This document shows, piece after piece, positions 54,178 to 64,000 of a DNA stretch of 64,000 bases. Origin of the DNA: Thamnaconus septentrionalis. Taxonomy: Eukaryota; Chordata; Actinopteri; Tetraodontiformes; Monacanthidae. The stretch lies in contig CM020505.1 in NCBI GenBank assembly GCA_009823395.1, positions 1,740,629 to 1,804,628 on the forward strand. The letters are read 5' to 3'. Made by a program: the position numbers and the translations under genes. Below the pieces are notes generated by a model. It did no database searches, was not told where the DNA came from, and worked only from the letters and a program-made list of their open reading frames with translations. Each line of letters starts with the position of its first letter. Within the stretch, counting starts at the first letter, position 1.

Positions 54178-56874
54178 AAATAAGATGATATTTCGGACAA
54201 GAAAGGAAAACGTTTGCACACATTTGGACGATGGTGGACACATTTGGCGCATGGGTGCGATAAAGAATATTGCATCAGCATCAAAACAGTGGCTGACGGA
54301 CGGGGAGCCACGCAGGTTCTCCACAATAGGAGCGGCTCCGTTGAGCAATTTAGCATTCACTTTTCCCTGACTGGAGAGCTGTCTGAGACGCGGCCACAGC
54401 AACACGTCCCACAGGAACCTATTAACATCCTCTACATATGCAAGAGCTCCAATAGGCCGTCGATCATCCTCACAGAGGGACGCGCGGCGTTTGGCTACGG
54501 CTTAAACAGCTCGTCGCAGGCAGAAGCACCGGGGAATTCCGTCGCACAGGTCATCATAGAGAGAGTGAGGAAAAGTGTATTTGGGTCACGGTTATTGTAA
54601 TATATAACTATGTAACTATTCTAATTCCGATGCCCCAACTTTAGCTGAAGCTTCCTCAGGAGCCTTCTCTGGCTGCGTTTCCAATGCAGTTTTTTGCAAA
54701 ATAAAAGCGACATTTCTAAACAACACAGCTCCCGGAAACACGGCTTGGTAAAGCTGTTTGAGAGGAAGGCAGTTCGCCCCTCAGCCACCAGACATTGAAG
54801 AGGATCTTAAAGGATCTTCACTGACCTACATGGTTCATTCAGGCCAAAAACTGCAGACCCCAATCGCTAATAATGCCACCGCTGAGTGAGTCCAACACTT
54901 TCTGTTGGGCCCCCTGTCAGGGAGATACTTCCCAGGATGGAGGAGATGATGTCCAAGTCCAAGGTGCCGTCACAACATGATCACCGGCATTCATGATCAC
55001 CGCTCCCCACACCACAACCTCCCCACATTACGGTGTAGGGTTGTTTGCATGTGACGTCAAATGGCTCCGATGGAGGGCAGGTTGCTGTTGTACAGAAAAA
55101 CACTGATGTTTTGCGTAGTTTACGGTCGCTCTGTATTCCTACTTCCTGCCGTCCACCTGAATTCGTACCACCTCTGTGCATCACTATAAGCACAGGACTG
55201 AAATCCAGCTCTTGAAACACAGGAGAACCTCCAGAAAGCGTGACCAGCCGGCTGGATGGTTTACTTCCTTTAGGGCTCAGCGGCTGGAAGGGGCAGAACA
55301 GAAGAACAGGCCAAAGGTGTCCATCGCCTCGGCACTCCCTTCCTATTCTCACCCATCAAGTACTCTGGGAGAAAAAAGCTTTCCCAATCCAGTACAACAG
55401 GAAGATATTTGCAAGAATATAAGAAAATCTTGAGCGAGGATGAGCATCGGGCTAAAAGCAACCCAACAAGAAGCGAAATCTCTGGATGAAAATGAAGGTG
55501 ATTAATTTTAAATCAAAGCAGTGCCAGTGTCTTATCTTGCTGGAGATTATCTACAGCTTGATTCATACGGAGGGCTCCCTAAACGCACAAGGCTTAGCTT
55601 GTCTCTGTGAATTACTGTTCTTTTGAGAAATGGTTTCCTTCTTTTGCAAAAGCTAAATTCTACACTATATTCTTGCAGTTTGAAAAAGTTACAGCCCCAG
55701 TGGGACGACCACGCAGAGGGTCTCCGCCGGTTCTGGAAAAGCTTTGAGTTTCAGTGTGTTGTTGAACATTAAAATAAAATAATAAAAAAGAAACATGTAT
55801 TTTTCTCGAGGCTTTGTCTTTGGTGTTTTTCTACAAATACGGTCAGTTGTTTGTTTTTTTTTTACAACAATATTCTAACACTGCATCTCAGTACCTGACA
55901 GAAACAAGACTTCAACAAAAGGCCGGCTTAATATCACGGTGTCAATCAGAGCTGCGCGCTGTTCATAGCCTCGGGCCTCCTCTGGATCGAGGCTTTGATG
56001 TGGTTCCTGCTCGGGGACCACACGGCCGCCACACAGCCTCTGGGCAGCAGCCCAGCCGGGCCTCGCTGTGCCTGGGATTCACCTGGAGCCAGACTCCCTG
56101 AAGGATTGCCGGCGTTGTGGGGGCGAACAGGCACGGCCAACATCCACAAGGGCCAAAGTGAAAAGTGCAAGATCATTACCAGGGGAACTGCACTGCTGAT
56201 ATGTAGACATCTGATGTTTTACTGATGGAAAGTCATGAAAATATTTGAATTTAATTTAGCTTTTTAGAGCAAAACATCCTGAGTGCAAAAATGGTACTTT
56301 GCATACTTTTTTCTAGCTTTTTCTAAATCCCCGCCTAATTCAGAACTATTAAAACACATTAGTTAGCAGGTTCACAGCTGAGAGCAGGAGGTTAAGTGAA
56401 ATCACTCTGATGGTAACGACCCTCATTATAACAACAGTTCAATGGCAATTTCTCTCAGGAGGGGAGACAACGCTCGAAAACAGACACAAGATCCCAGCGT
56501 TCTGTGCAGCAGCACCACTCGGCGCCACTGATCTCGTTGACCGACTGGAACTCGTCACATTGGCATCGTGGGAATGTATCGGCAAAATCTGAGCTTTTGC
56601 TTTTTTTTCTAACATTCACACTTTGAACGTGAAGTGTTGCAGGTACACATGAGAGACACATGCCAACTAGTCAGAGCTGGCAGAACAGCTTCCCACTGCT
56701 GTTTGCTCACTTGGGAACCAGCTTAGGAAAAAATCAAATCAAATAAATAAACATTTTGCCTCTCGGACCTTGTCATCCCATCATCAAACACAAATAATCC
56801 ACACTCTGTGCTGTTATAACTGTGTTAATAAGAAGTGAGTGGTTGATGATGAATATTCACACCCTCTCTGGGTG

Positions 56875-56900
<26 letters not shown>
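56875..56900. repeat. (AC)n microsatellite
   Basis: About 13 AC units. Confidence 0.95.
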
Positions 56901-56905
<5 letters not shown>

Positions 56906-58371
56906 GGCGGAGCTAGGCGCTCTCAGGTTCAGCGCTGAGTTATAACAAGTCTTCTGAGACCGATCAGCCGCTGTAGTTGTGGCTCATCAGAATGCGTGCG
57001 CCACATCACATTAGTCCCCACGTGTGAACCGCGATTTTACTTGGTAATTCTCAAGTGTCTCGCTGCCTATACATATTCATGCTGGGCCCTATAAGTGTCA
57101 GATTGAGATGTCCTCCCAGTGTCCTTGACAGCGGGTTATTAATATTGATACCCGAGTCAACATCAGAACCAGGAGACGACGAGATAGCGCGGGCCGTCGT
57201 CTGCCACCTTCTCCCCCTCGTCCCCGGGACAATGAAGACAAATGATTATATATGGTGCAACGTGTGTACGTCCGTGCTGTATCATTAGCACAAGATTTGT
57301 TGGAAAGAACAAATTTTTCAATTGAGCGAACTGGATGGAATTACTTACTGGACTGGCATTGCATTCAGCTGATTGGTTCATTTCAAATGTGGTCCACCTG
57401 AGGTAAACACTGCTGCCATTTCAAATTTTCAGTGTGTAAAATTTTTCAAGGAAGCTGGTATTTCAGGTGGCCCAGCGTGTTTCATATTGAGGCCGCTGTC
57501 CGCCAGGCTCCCTTAAAAAATGGCGGCGCAGCATGGCAGCTAACTAGGATCATTGCTCTATGTATATTTTTATATACACGAGATCCATTCTAAGGGTAGG
57601 AAAACCTAAATGACTTTTATTTTACTGCGAGTATACACATTCATTAAAGTATTAATGGGCAGTATTTTTTACCATGATTAAAAAAAATGATAAGTCAAAT
57701 CTTACATGCTGGACCTTTAAGGTAGCGGACAGCTCTGCTGCCTTTCTGTGCACCCTGCACTGCAAAATGAAAGTAAGGAATAAAGGAAAAAACCTGCAGG
57801 ATTCTCCCTGTATTTCCTGAGAGCCCAACCGCCATGAGTTTGACTTTCCTCTGGCGAGGCAGGCTGCTGACTGGGAACCCACGTGCTCTCACTTAAAAGC
57901 CATAAATCCCCGGGTATTACGCCCAACGCCGACATCTTAACTACTCCGATTCTCCAATCCCTAAATTGGCGCGGCTGTTGTTGCTTGCGGCCGGGCTTTT
58001 TTGAAAACCCCCTCCTGCTCCCTGGCGGCGTGCAGCCGCGGCACCAGAGGCTCCCGCTGGGCCGCGCCACTCGGCAGGGGCGCCGGCTGCAGGGTGCGCC
58101 GGGCGTCGCGTCGCAGCAGCAGCTGAGGGGAGGTTGTCGAGGGTCGTCCTGCTCATGGCGACGCCCAAGGGCGGCCGACACAGCGGGGGAGCCCATGGGT
58201 GCCGGCGAGGTCTCACACAGCCGCGACTCGCCTTCATGAAAAGCTAATGAAGGCGAGGAGGTGGTGGGGGTCACTGCTGGACGCCCCCACCACCCTGCAG
58301 CAGAAGCAGAGAGGCAGCAGGAAGGAGACACATAGATGAAATTGTTACAACGCTGTTGTGCGTTGAGTGCA

Positions 58372-59178
58372 TTTATTACTCTGGGAAAAAAAACAAAACA
58401 ACGCAGAGTCTCTTAACGGTTATTGTCATTAATAAATTAAATTCAGAGCAGAACTGAAGCCGTGTGACTCACAGACACACAATACAAGACTCCAGCGACA
58501 TGAAGGCACTTGCTTGTAAATACATCCACATGGTCCAATTGTAGTAAAAGTACTCAACATAGTATTATGTGGTAATTGTGGTACCCAGAAATATTGTTTT
58601 GTTTTTGTTTTTGCTTTTTTTTCTTCTTTTTTTTTGCGGCTCAGTGGAGACACAATGGCTCAATTTGAAAACCTGGTTGGCCAGAATATTTAGAAGTAAT
58701 GATTACAACAAAGCAATAAAACAAATTCTAAAACAAATATTGCACAATAAAAACATACTTTTTAGTCGGTGTAAGCCATATAAAACAGGGTCATGAATAA
58801 AAACAGGGTCATGAATAAAACAGGGTCATGAATAAAAAAGATTCTAATTGATAGCCTCTCATTACACTATGTATATACAAAATGTTTACCCTTATGAAAG
58901 AAATATTACTACATTACAAAAACAGAAACGCTCAAACAGAAAATGTAAATCTGCAGTAAATTTGCAAAATGTCTTTGCAGTGTCCTTAAGTATGGAAATC
59001 TTCTTTGGCCAGACTAGGGGCAGAACTTTGCATCCACACAGCTAAATTAGCACAATCACGCACCCACAATAAAACAAAAGCAGTTTTCATGATCAAGAAG
59101 AGGACTCAGAACTGCATTTAGTTGCTCTGTACTTGTGACGTGTGCAATGACAATAAAGTTGAATCTTGACTCTTGAAT
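58372..59178 (-). other. mctp2: Possible mctp2 3' UTR
   Basis: Non-coding sequence after the mctp2 stop, read on the minus strand. The first 55 bases (plus 59125-59178) are a retroelement-like sequence. A minus-strand AATAAA (plus TTTATT) lies at 58372-58377 and would give a UTR of about 800 bases. The extent is inferred. Confidence 0.35.
58781..58838. repeat. Three-copy 17/18-bp tandem repeat
   Basis: The unit TAAAACAGGGTCATGAA occurs three times in a row with one extra A in the middle copy. It lies in the presumed mctp2 3' UTR. Confidence 0.95.
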
Positions 59179-59180
59179 CT
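59120..59180 (+). repeat. Retroelement-like tail next to the mctp2 stop codon
   Basis: The plus strand reads TGTACTTGTGACGTGTGCAA, then TGACAATAAAGTTGAATCTT, then GACTCTTGAATCT. This TGCAATGACAATAAAGTTGAATC form with repeated TTGAATCTT is typical of a common fish retroelement end. It runs up to and overlaps the stop codon of mctp2 on the other strand. Confidence 0.6.
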
Positions 59181-59226
59181 AGGAGTTTTTCTTCTTCTTG
59201 GAGCCTCGATGTTCACTGTACTTGAC
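59179..59226 (-). CDS. mctp2: mctp2 terminal coding exon
   Basis: Acceptor CCCTGCAG (minus strand), then [15 protein letters not shown] and TAG at 59181-59179. VKY and a basic end fit the MCTP tail, though the tail is somewhat short. The stop abuts a repeat. Confidence 0.8.
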   Translation of the reverse strand, partial: VKYSEHRGSKKKKNS

Positions 59227-62200
59227 CTGCAGGGATATAAGAACGAAAGAAAAAAAAGGTCACTTAACAAAACAGCTGAAACCCTTTTCTGTCCTTACCC
59301 CGAGGAACGAGAGTTGCAACATTTTCCCCGACGATGTGTGTAAGACAAAGAGCACGACTGAGCTGCAAGACACTGAGGCACCAGAGCCTGGAGAGCCAGT
59401 GGTGATCAAAGAGAGAGACAGAGAGGAGCGAAGGGGCCGAGGACGAAGGAGAGGTCAGCATGGCCTGCAAAGTGACAGAAAAACAGGCTACAGTATGCTT
59501 TTGCTTTTGAAACAAATATCTATGGGCCATAAGAGCAGAATCCTGGATCCTCCTGATCTTGTAGAGCAGGGGTCACCAACATGGTGCCCGTGGGCACTCG
59601 GTTGACCCCAAGGACCACAAGAGTGGCCCGCAGGTCTGTTCTAAAAATAGTACAACTTGGTCTCATTTTATTCTGTTGTTATTCTTTCAATGAAGTCTAG
59701 AGAAGAAGGAGAAAGAGGAGGAGAAGAAGAAGAAGCCCTGTTTGTGAAGGTATCATGGCTGATGTGAGCAGGAGGCGTCGCCGTGTTGCCGGCTGATATT
59801 TTTCTAATGCCGAGTTCATCCGGGAGACACACAGCGGCGGCGTCTCCTGCCTTGGCCTGGGAACGGCCCCCGCGCTGCAAAGCTGCTAAGCGGCAGACCT
59901 CCACCAGGCATGTATCATGACCAAAACACAACAGAAATTATACAGGGCTCCATAATTATAGACGTGTAGCAAATTATACAAACACGAGTGATGAATGCCT
60001 GCGAGCTGTCGCAGTGAAACGCAAAGCTCGCCGGCTCTGGGATTTGGGGGCTTCCTGGCCGGCTGATCCAGTGGGGCTTACCTTCTGCACATCTGAAGGC
60101 ACCCTCGACAGGAAATCAAGCACTTCATTGTTGTCAATGCTGTACGGGTTCCGTAATTTCTTGGTGAATTTATTGATACCTAAAACAGACATTCACACCA
60201 ACATATCATTAGCAGTAGTCCCTGGAGGCTGCGCTCTCTTGTTTCCACACAAACAAATACCTGCAGAGGAGATGCGCGCTGTCCAAGAAATACAGCTCGC
60301 GGCACAACAGCGTGCACAACACACTGTTTTGCTTTCACTTTTAAGGCTGCACGGGTTGCAGGGCTTGACATCATTTGCAACCGTTAGGATGAAAAATGCA
60401 GCAGCAACGGCATTTCATTTAATTCATATTAAAACAAAGTCAGAGCAAAGACAAACAACGGAGACAAATGCCTTGTTCTAATGAAAACAAAGACATTAAT
60501 ACATTTAGAAGAGCATGAAAAAGCTGCGTATAAGACTTACCCCATAATAACACTATGTACCGCAGTGGAATAAAGTAGGTTAGGACTCCTGCGGTGGTAA
60601 AGACCAGCAAAGCCAGGCAGGACAGGAAGGGCACGGACCAGTTGAAGGTGCTGAAAATTCACATCATGTGGTCAGTGACTGCGCGCTAAAGTTCGGACCT
60701 CTGAACGAAGACTTTGTCATTTTGAGAGGAAGTTTCTCCAGTAGAACCATTTAAAAGTTTGGAAAGTTGGAGAATGTAAATGAAAACTTAAAAGACGTAG
60801 ATATGATCTAGTGACAATCCCCACATACTCTGTCTTGATGAATGTTCTTACTTTTTAATCCTCTCCCCAAAGGAGGCGATCCCATCCAGCAGATTCTGAA
60901 GGGTGACGATTGTGTCCTGGACCATGTGTATTTTCTCCATCAGCCCTTTTCTCTCCGACTCCTACAACAATAGAAAATATGAAATACATTGCTCATCTTA
61001 TTCCTTTTCAACAACTCATTGTACACGCTGGATTGTAACAGAAGTAGACTTTTGCAGTAACAGTGGAAGAATATAAAAATCTGCCAGTGGAAGCCTCAAA
61101 ACAAAATGTCCTTTATCCCCATATCGGACTGCATTTACAGCATTTGATCTAATTCAGAGCCACAATAGTTCATCAGCTTCATGTGGAATCTTTGAGACCA
61201 TGAATCTTCATGTGAGTCGGCAAGGTCTGAGGTGTGAGAGGCAAAGGTGAATTAGTGTTTCAACTTTGACATGAAAGCAGTAAGTTTTGTTTTGTTTGTT
61301 TTAAATATCTGTTATTTATTCCCAGTAGGTTCAGAAGGCCAAGTTCAATGGCCATTCCACTTTGTCTCTGCCACCACTATAAACACACAGTGACAGAGCT
61401 GCAGACTCTGCTAAATATATCTGTGTAAATGCTAATAATACACATCTGGTTTTATTTTCACGTACAATTAGTTATGCATCAGCAAACCAAGCCTAAAATA
61501 AACAGGAAGAGGATTCAATTTTGCTGCAACGGCAACATGTTCACTGGATGTGTATTAAGCTGTTGTTGTATTTTCTAATGGTAATATCAACCTGACTAAA
61601 ACTAACTTGATCTCTTTTTTTTTTTTTACAGTATTTCAGGTCAAATGTTTTACAAACAGACAATAAAAACTCATAATCAGCATCAAACAAGCGGATAGGA
61701 GGAGGATCTGTTAAACGAATAATAGAAGAGACACAAATATTACAAAAAACAAGATCCCCAAAAAAATTGTTATAGTCAAAATAAAGAACCAGGCTTTTAC
61801 AACTTTATCATATTATTTATACGTGGGAAATTCTCAAGCAGTTTTCTTATCCAGGCAAGATTTTACATTTATCACTGATAGTGAGTGCGAGAGACAAGGG
61901 ACAGAAACTTCAAAGAAAAGCTTTTTCTCCTTCTTCAGATTGGAACTGAAGTCACCATTACAAATGGGACAAGGCGGAGTTCTCAGGCTCGAGCCCGGCT
62001 CTCTGGAGAGTCAGATCCCTCTAAAGTAAACAGAGGGGGACCAGACTGTCTGAGGATGTGCACAGTGAGTCAGACCACAGAGACGGAGGACTTGGAAGTG
62101 GAAGTCCAAGTCTCATTAATGGTAGCTGCGGTGGCAGCGGTGACGATAGGGGGATTGTTTACTTGCTCCAGTCATGGTCTTTGTCACCGGGTGATCTGTG

Positions 62201-63015
62201 TATTACGCCGTTGCCTCTGCTTGGAAACGCTGTGAGCGATCACTGACTCACGGCCCTGCGGACGTCGGGAACAGGCCTGGGAAAGGGGCTGCGGGTTGGA
62301 ATCCAACCTGGGATATTCCGCCGTCCGTCCCACATGGAAAAGAATTTATGTTCACCTCCACCAGAGATCCATTATGCACTGACTTGCTGTGGCCACTTCA
62401 GGGTCACGTTCCCACTAGGACGACTATGAGAAGTACTTTCCATCAGGTTTTGACGCAGGCCATTCAAACTGCTGACAATAATCTGCTGTCAGTCTTGAGA
62501 CGGATTTCATTGCCTAAAAGCATGATAACACTTTGAACACCGAGCAAGAGAGTGGGCTTTGAGCGAGCGTGTCAAAAAGCTGTCATTAGCGCCACAGTGA
62601 TGGCATTATATGGCGTGTTAAGCCCAGGGACTTTCCAAAATGCGGCGCAACCTTTTTCTCCACCCCCTCCATTAGCATATGAATACGACATGACATGTGG
62701 AAGCGGGTTGTTGAGGTCTTCATTAAGTCTAAATGTCTTTTAGTAACCACTGTGGAAAGAAAAGTGATGGTAGATGGAGAAAAAAAAAATGCCTCAAAAC
62801 ATTTTAACACTGAATGAAGCTTAAAAAAAAGCTTCCAACACACAGATTGTCCTGGTTAAAAAAAAGACTATATTATATTTATAAGAAATTGAGTCTTCTT
62901 CTGCTGCTTTTGAAATAAACTATAAACACACAGATAGATAGATGGTGGTTACATAAAGAACGTGGCTACATACTTTCTCATCATCTTCATCTTCGTCTCC
63001 CAGGTCCATGTTGTC
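59179..63015 (-). CDS. mctp2: MCTP2 (multiple C2 and transmembrane domain protein 2), C-terminal five exons only
   Basis: Calcium-binding ER/endosome membrane protein with C2 domains and two C-terminal membrane segments (family knowledge). Minus-strand exons in coding order are 63015-62974, 60961-60852, 60650-60541, 60179-60082 and 59226-59179; splice sites and phases agree throughout. They encode [14 protein letters not shown], an MVQDTIV...ASFGERIKN helix, and the second membrane segment [20 protein letters not shown] and following residues. Then comes [20 protein letters not shown], then [12 protein letters not shown] and the basic tail [15 protein letters not shown] with [13 protein letters not shown] and the neighbourhood favour MCTP2 over MCTP1. 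The C2 domains and first membrane segment are beyond base 64000. It is tail-to-tail with nr2f2-like. Confidence 0.9.
59227..60081 (-). other. mctp2 last intron
   Basis: An 855-base intron with a hAT-like fragment (59567-59665) and a GAA/GGA purine tract (about 59699-59736). No exon is seen inside. Confidence 0.8.
59567..59665 (+). mobile_element. hAT-like element fragment
   Basis: Starts CAGGGGTCACCAACATGGTG and continues CCCGTGGGCAC and GTGGCCCGCAGGTCTG. CAGGGGTC-type ends with CCCG...GGGC motifs are typical of vertebrate hAT elements. The right end is not found, so it is a fragment. Confidence 0.6.
60082..60179 (-). CDS. mctp2: mctp2 penultimate coding exon
   Basis: Encodes [20 protein letters not shown] and [13 protein letters not shown], the most conserved stretch of the MCTP C-terminus. 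Acceptor TGTTTTAG and donor GTAAGC. Confidence 0.95.
60541..60650 (-). CDS. mctp2: mctp2 internal exon, last membrane segment
   Basis: Encodes [20 protein letters not shown] through [12 protein letters not shown] and one base of Gly. Acceptor ATTTTCAG and donor GTAAGT. Confidence 0.93.
60852..60961 (-). CDS. mctp2: mctp2 internal exon, amphipathic helix before the last membrane segment
   Basis: Encodes [20 protein letters not shown] and [16 protein letters not shown] plus two bases of Asn. Acceptor TTGTTGTAG and donor GTAAGA. Confidence 0.9.
60962..62973 (-). other. mctp2 intron
   Basis: A 2.0 kb intron between the acidic-linker exon and the helix exon. It has a T tract (61614-61628) and a palindrome GGTTGGAATCCAACC near 62293. 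No exon is recognised. Confidence 0.75.
62974..63015 (-). CDS. mctp2: mctp2 internal exon, acidic linker
   Basis: A 42-base phase 0 exon, [14 protein letters not shown]. Acceptor CTCTCTCCAG and donor GTATGT on the minus strand. It is the most upstream mctp2 exon I can support here. Confidence 0.8.
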
Positions 63016-64000
63016 CTGGAGAGAGAAGAAAAGAAAAGAACCGGGGTGAGATTTAAGTGGCTCCTCAAGTTTGCACATTACAGAGCGATGGAGAATAAAC
63101 CCCAGCGTGCTCAGCGGGTCGACTTCTGACACAGGGCAGGGATTAGTCCTGACCCAGGGGTCGGCCTCCAAGAACAGTGGCCGGACAGCTGAGTGACAGC
63201 ACACACTCTGGCTGCATCACTGCACTGGCCAAGACTTCAGATCGACACAGCAACACAGTGGAGCATCAGGAAGGCAATTTCTTCTGTCTGCTGTGAATCA
63301 CGTTTAACTTTTAATTTCAAAAACGGAACGCTATTGCTCACTTTTTTGTTTTTCCTCAGCAGTTGACTTTAATTTTCGAACAAGTGATTTCTCCATCTTT
63401 ACAGGTTCCCCGTGAAGCAAAATTTCATTCACCACCTCTTTCTAACAATTTGTCTAACTTTAATCTTTATCTTCCATCTTTAACACGAGGAAGCATTCGT
63501 TTAACAATTATCAAAAATCACACACACAAGGAATAACCATTCTTAGTAACTGCTGCTGTGATTCCATAAGAACTGAAGGGTTGGTGACATTTCAATGCTG
63601 TACATGTGGCCAAAAATCAGAAGGGCAAACAATTATTAATGAACTAAATAACAAAGGTTTGTAGAGACTTGCTGCTCTTTAAAATGCACTTTTTTTCCTT
63701 ATCTCATATATGAAGAAAAAAAAAAACCACTATGTTTTTGCCTTTTGGAAGCAGGCGGTGTGTTTTCCTATACCTGTTAACTAGCACTGTTTCATCAACT
63801 TGACAGAGGTTCTAAGTGAGCTGAGCCATGACTAAAAGGTGAGGTGAAAACACTGCACGCCACTCTGCAGATGATTAATTCATGTCCTCTGCTATAAGAA
63901 TGGCGCCCTGTTGAACGAGTGTGTGAGGTGAGCGGGAGGTTGAGTGGGAGAAAGCCTGGCAGCAGACGGGGTATTGCGGGCGCAGCCGAGCAGAAGTTTT
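63016..64000 (-). other. Upstream mctp2 intron, open at the window edge
   Basis: No exon, RNA gene or mobile element recognised. The next upstream mctp2 exon should lie beyond the window. Confidence 0.6.

Larger units (their letters stand above)
51383..58371. other. Gene-poor region with GC-rich patches
   Basis: No gene recognised. Contents include a C-rich patch (51420-51480), a TTCTCC repeat (51556-51590), a strong hairpin (52273-52310), CpG-dense patches (52360-52520 and 57960-58260), a CTT array (54146-54177) and an AC array (56875-56900). The 204-codon minus frame at 57717-58331 lies in GC-rich DNA without a family signature. Confidence 0.6.

Noticed and set aside
57717..58331. 204-codon minus-strand open frame
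   Set aside because: It lies in GC-rich DNA with few stops, has low-complexity Pro/Ser/Gly/Arg composition, no recognised motif, no splice or UTR logic, and other frames are also open there.
61614..61628. T tract as a polypyrimidine tract of a hidden mctp2 exon
   Set aside because: No open frame with MCTP similarity follows on either strand, and the flanking mctp2 exons already join in phase.

Overview
This is vertebrate nuclear DNA, almost certainly from a teleost fish. Coding sequence is split into short exons with GT-AG introns (one GC-AG). Long dinucleotide microsatellites are frequent, and fish-type Tc1, hAT and LINE/SINE remnants are scattered through the introns and spacers. There are no operons, CRISPR arrays or phage-like modules. 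Most open frames over 60 codons are chance frames, often microsatellites read as repeats.

Three protein-coding genes are supported. (1) slco3a1, plus strand, 2360-19690: ten coding exons joining in frame to 700 codons, with a GC-rich promoter/5' UTR (about 1780-2359) and a long AT-rich 3' UTR. (2) nr2f2-like (COUP-TFII), plus strand, 31108-35541: three coding exons, 443 codons, an almost invariant DNA-binding and ligand-binding core, and a divergent N-terminus with a 13-serine run. (3) The last five coding exons of mctp2, minus strand, 63015 down to 59179. The rest of mctp2 lies beyond the right edge.

Layout: 1-1.8 kb is repeat-rich upstream sequence. 1.8-23.1 kb is slco3a1, whose 9.9 kb intron 2 holds a Tc1-like remnant and other repeats. 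23.9-25.0 kb is a cluster of tRNA-like (A-box/B-box) sequences. 25.2-25.5 kb is a foldback element. 25.5-30.4 kb is a spacer. 30.4-37.1 kb is nr2f2-like. 37.1-59.2 kb is a gene-poor region with a foldback MITE (38.1-38.5 kb), a hAT-like element with a target duplication (43.9-44.2 kb), fish interspersed repeats (44.9, 50.8 and 51.3 kb), GC-rich patches and a strong hairpin (52.27 kb). 59.2-63.0 kb is the mctp2 3' end.

The three products do not form a pathway: a plasma-membrane organic-anion transporter, a nuclear receptor and an ER C2-domain protein. They share the neighbourhood because all belong to one vertebrate block (human 15q26). In human, several genes and megabases separate SLCO3A1 from NR2F2. 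Here the two coding regions are about 11 kb apart, which fits gene loss and rearrangement after the teleost genome duplication. I found no convincing new gene system. The observations most worth following are the divergent nr2f2 copy and its compacted synteny, the tRNA-like cluster, the two foldback elements, and the repeat abutting the mctp2 stop codon.
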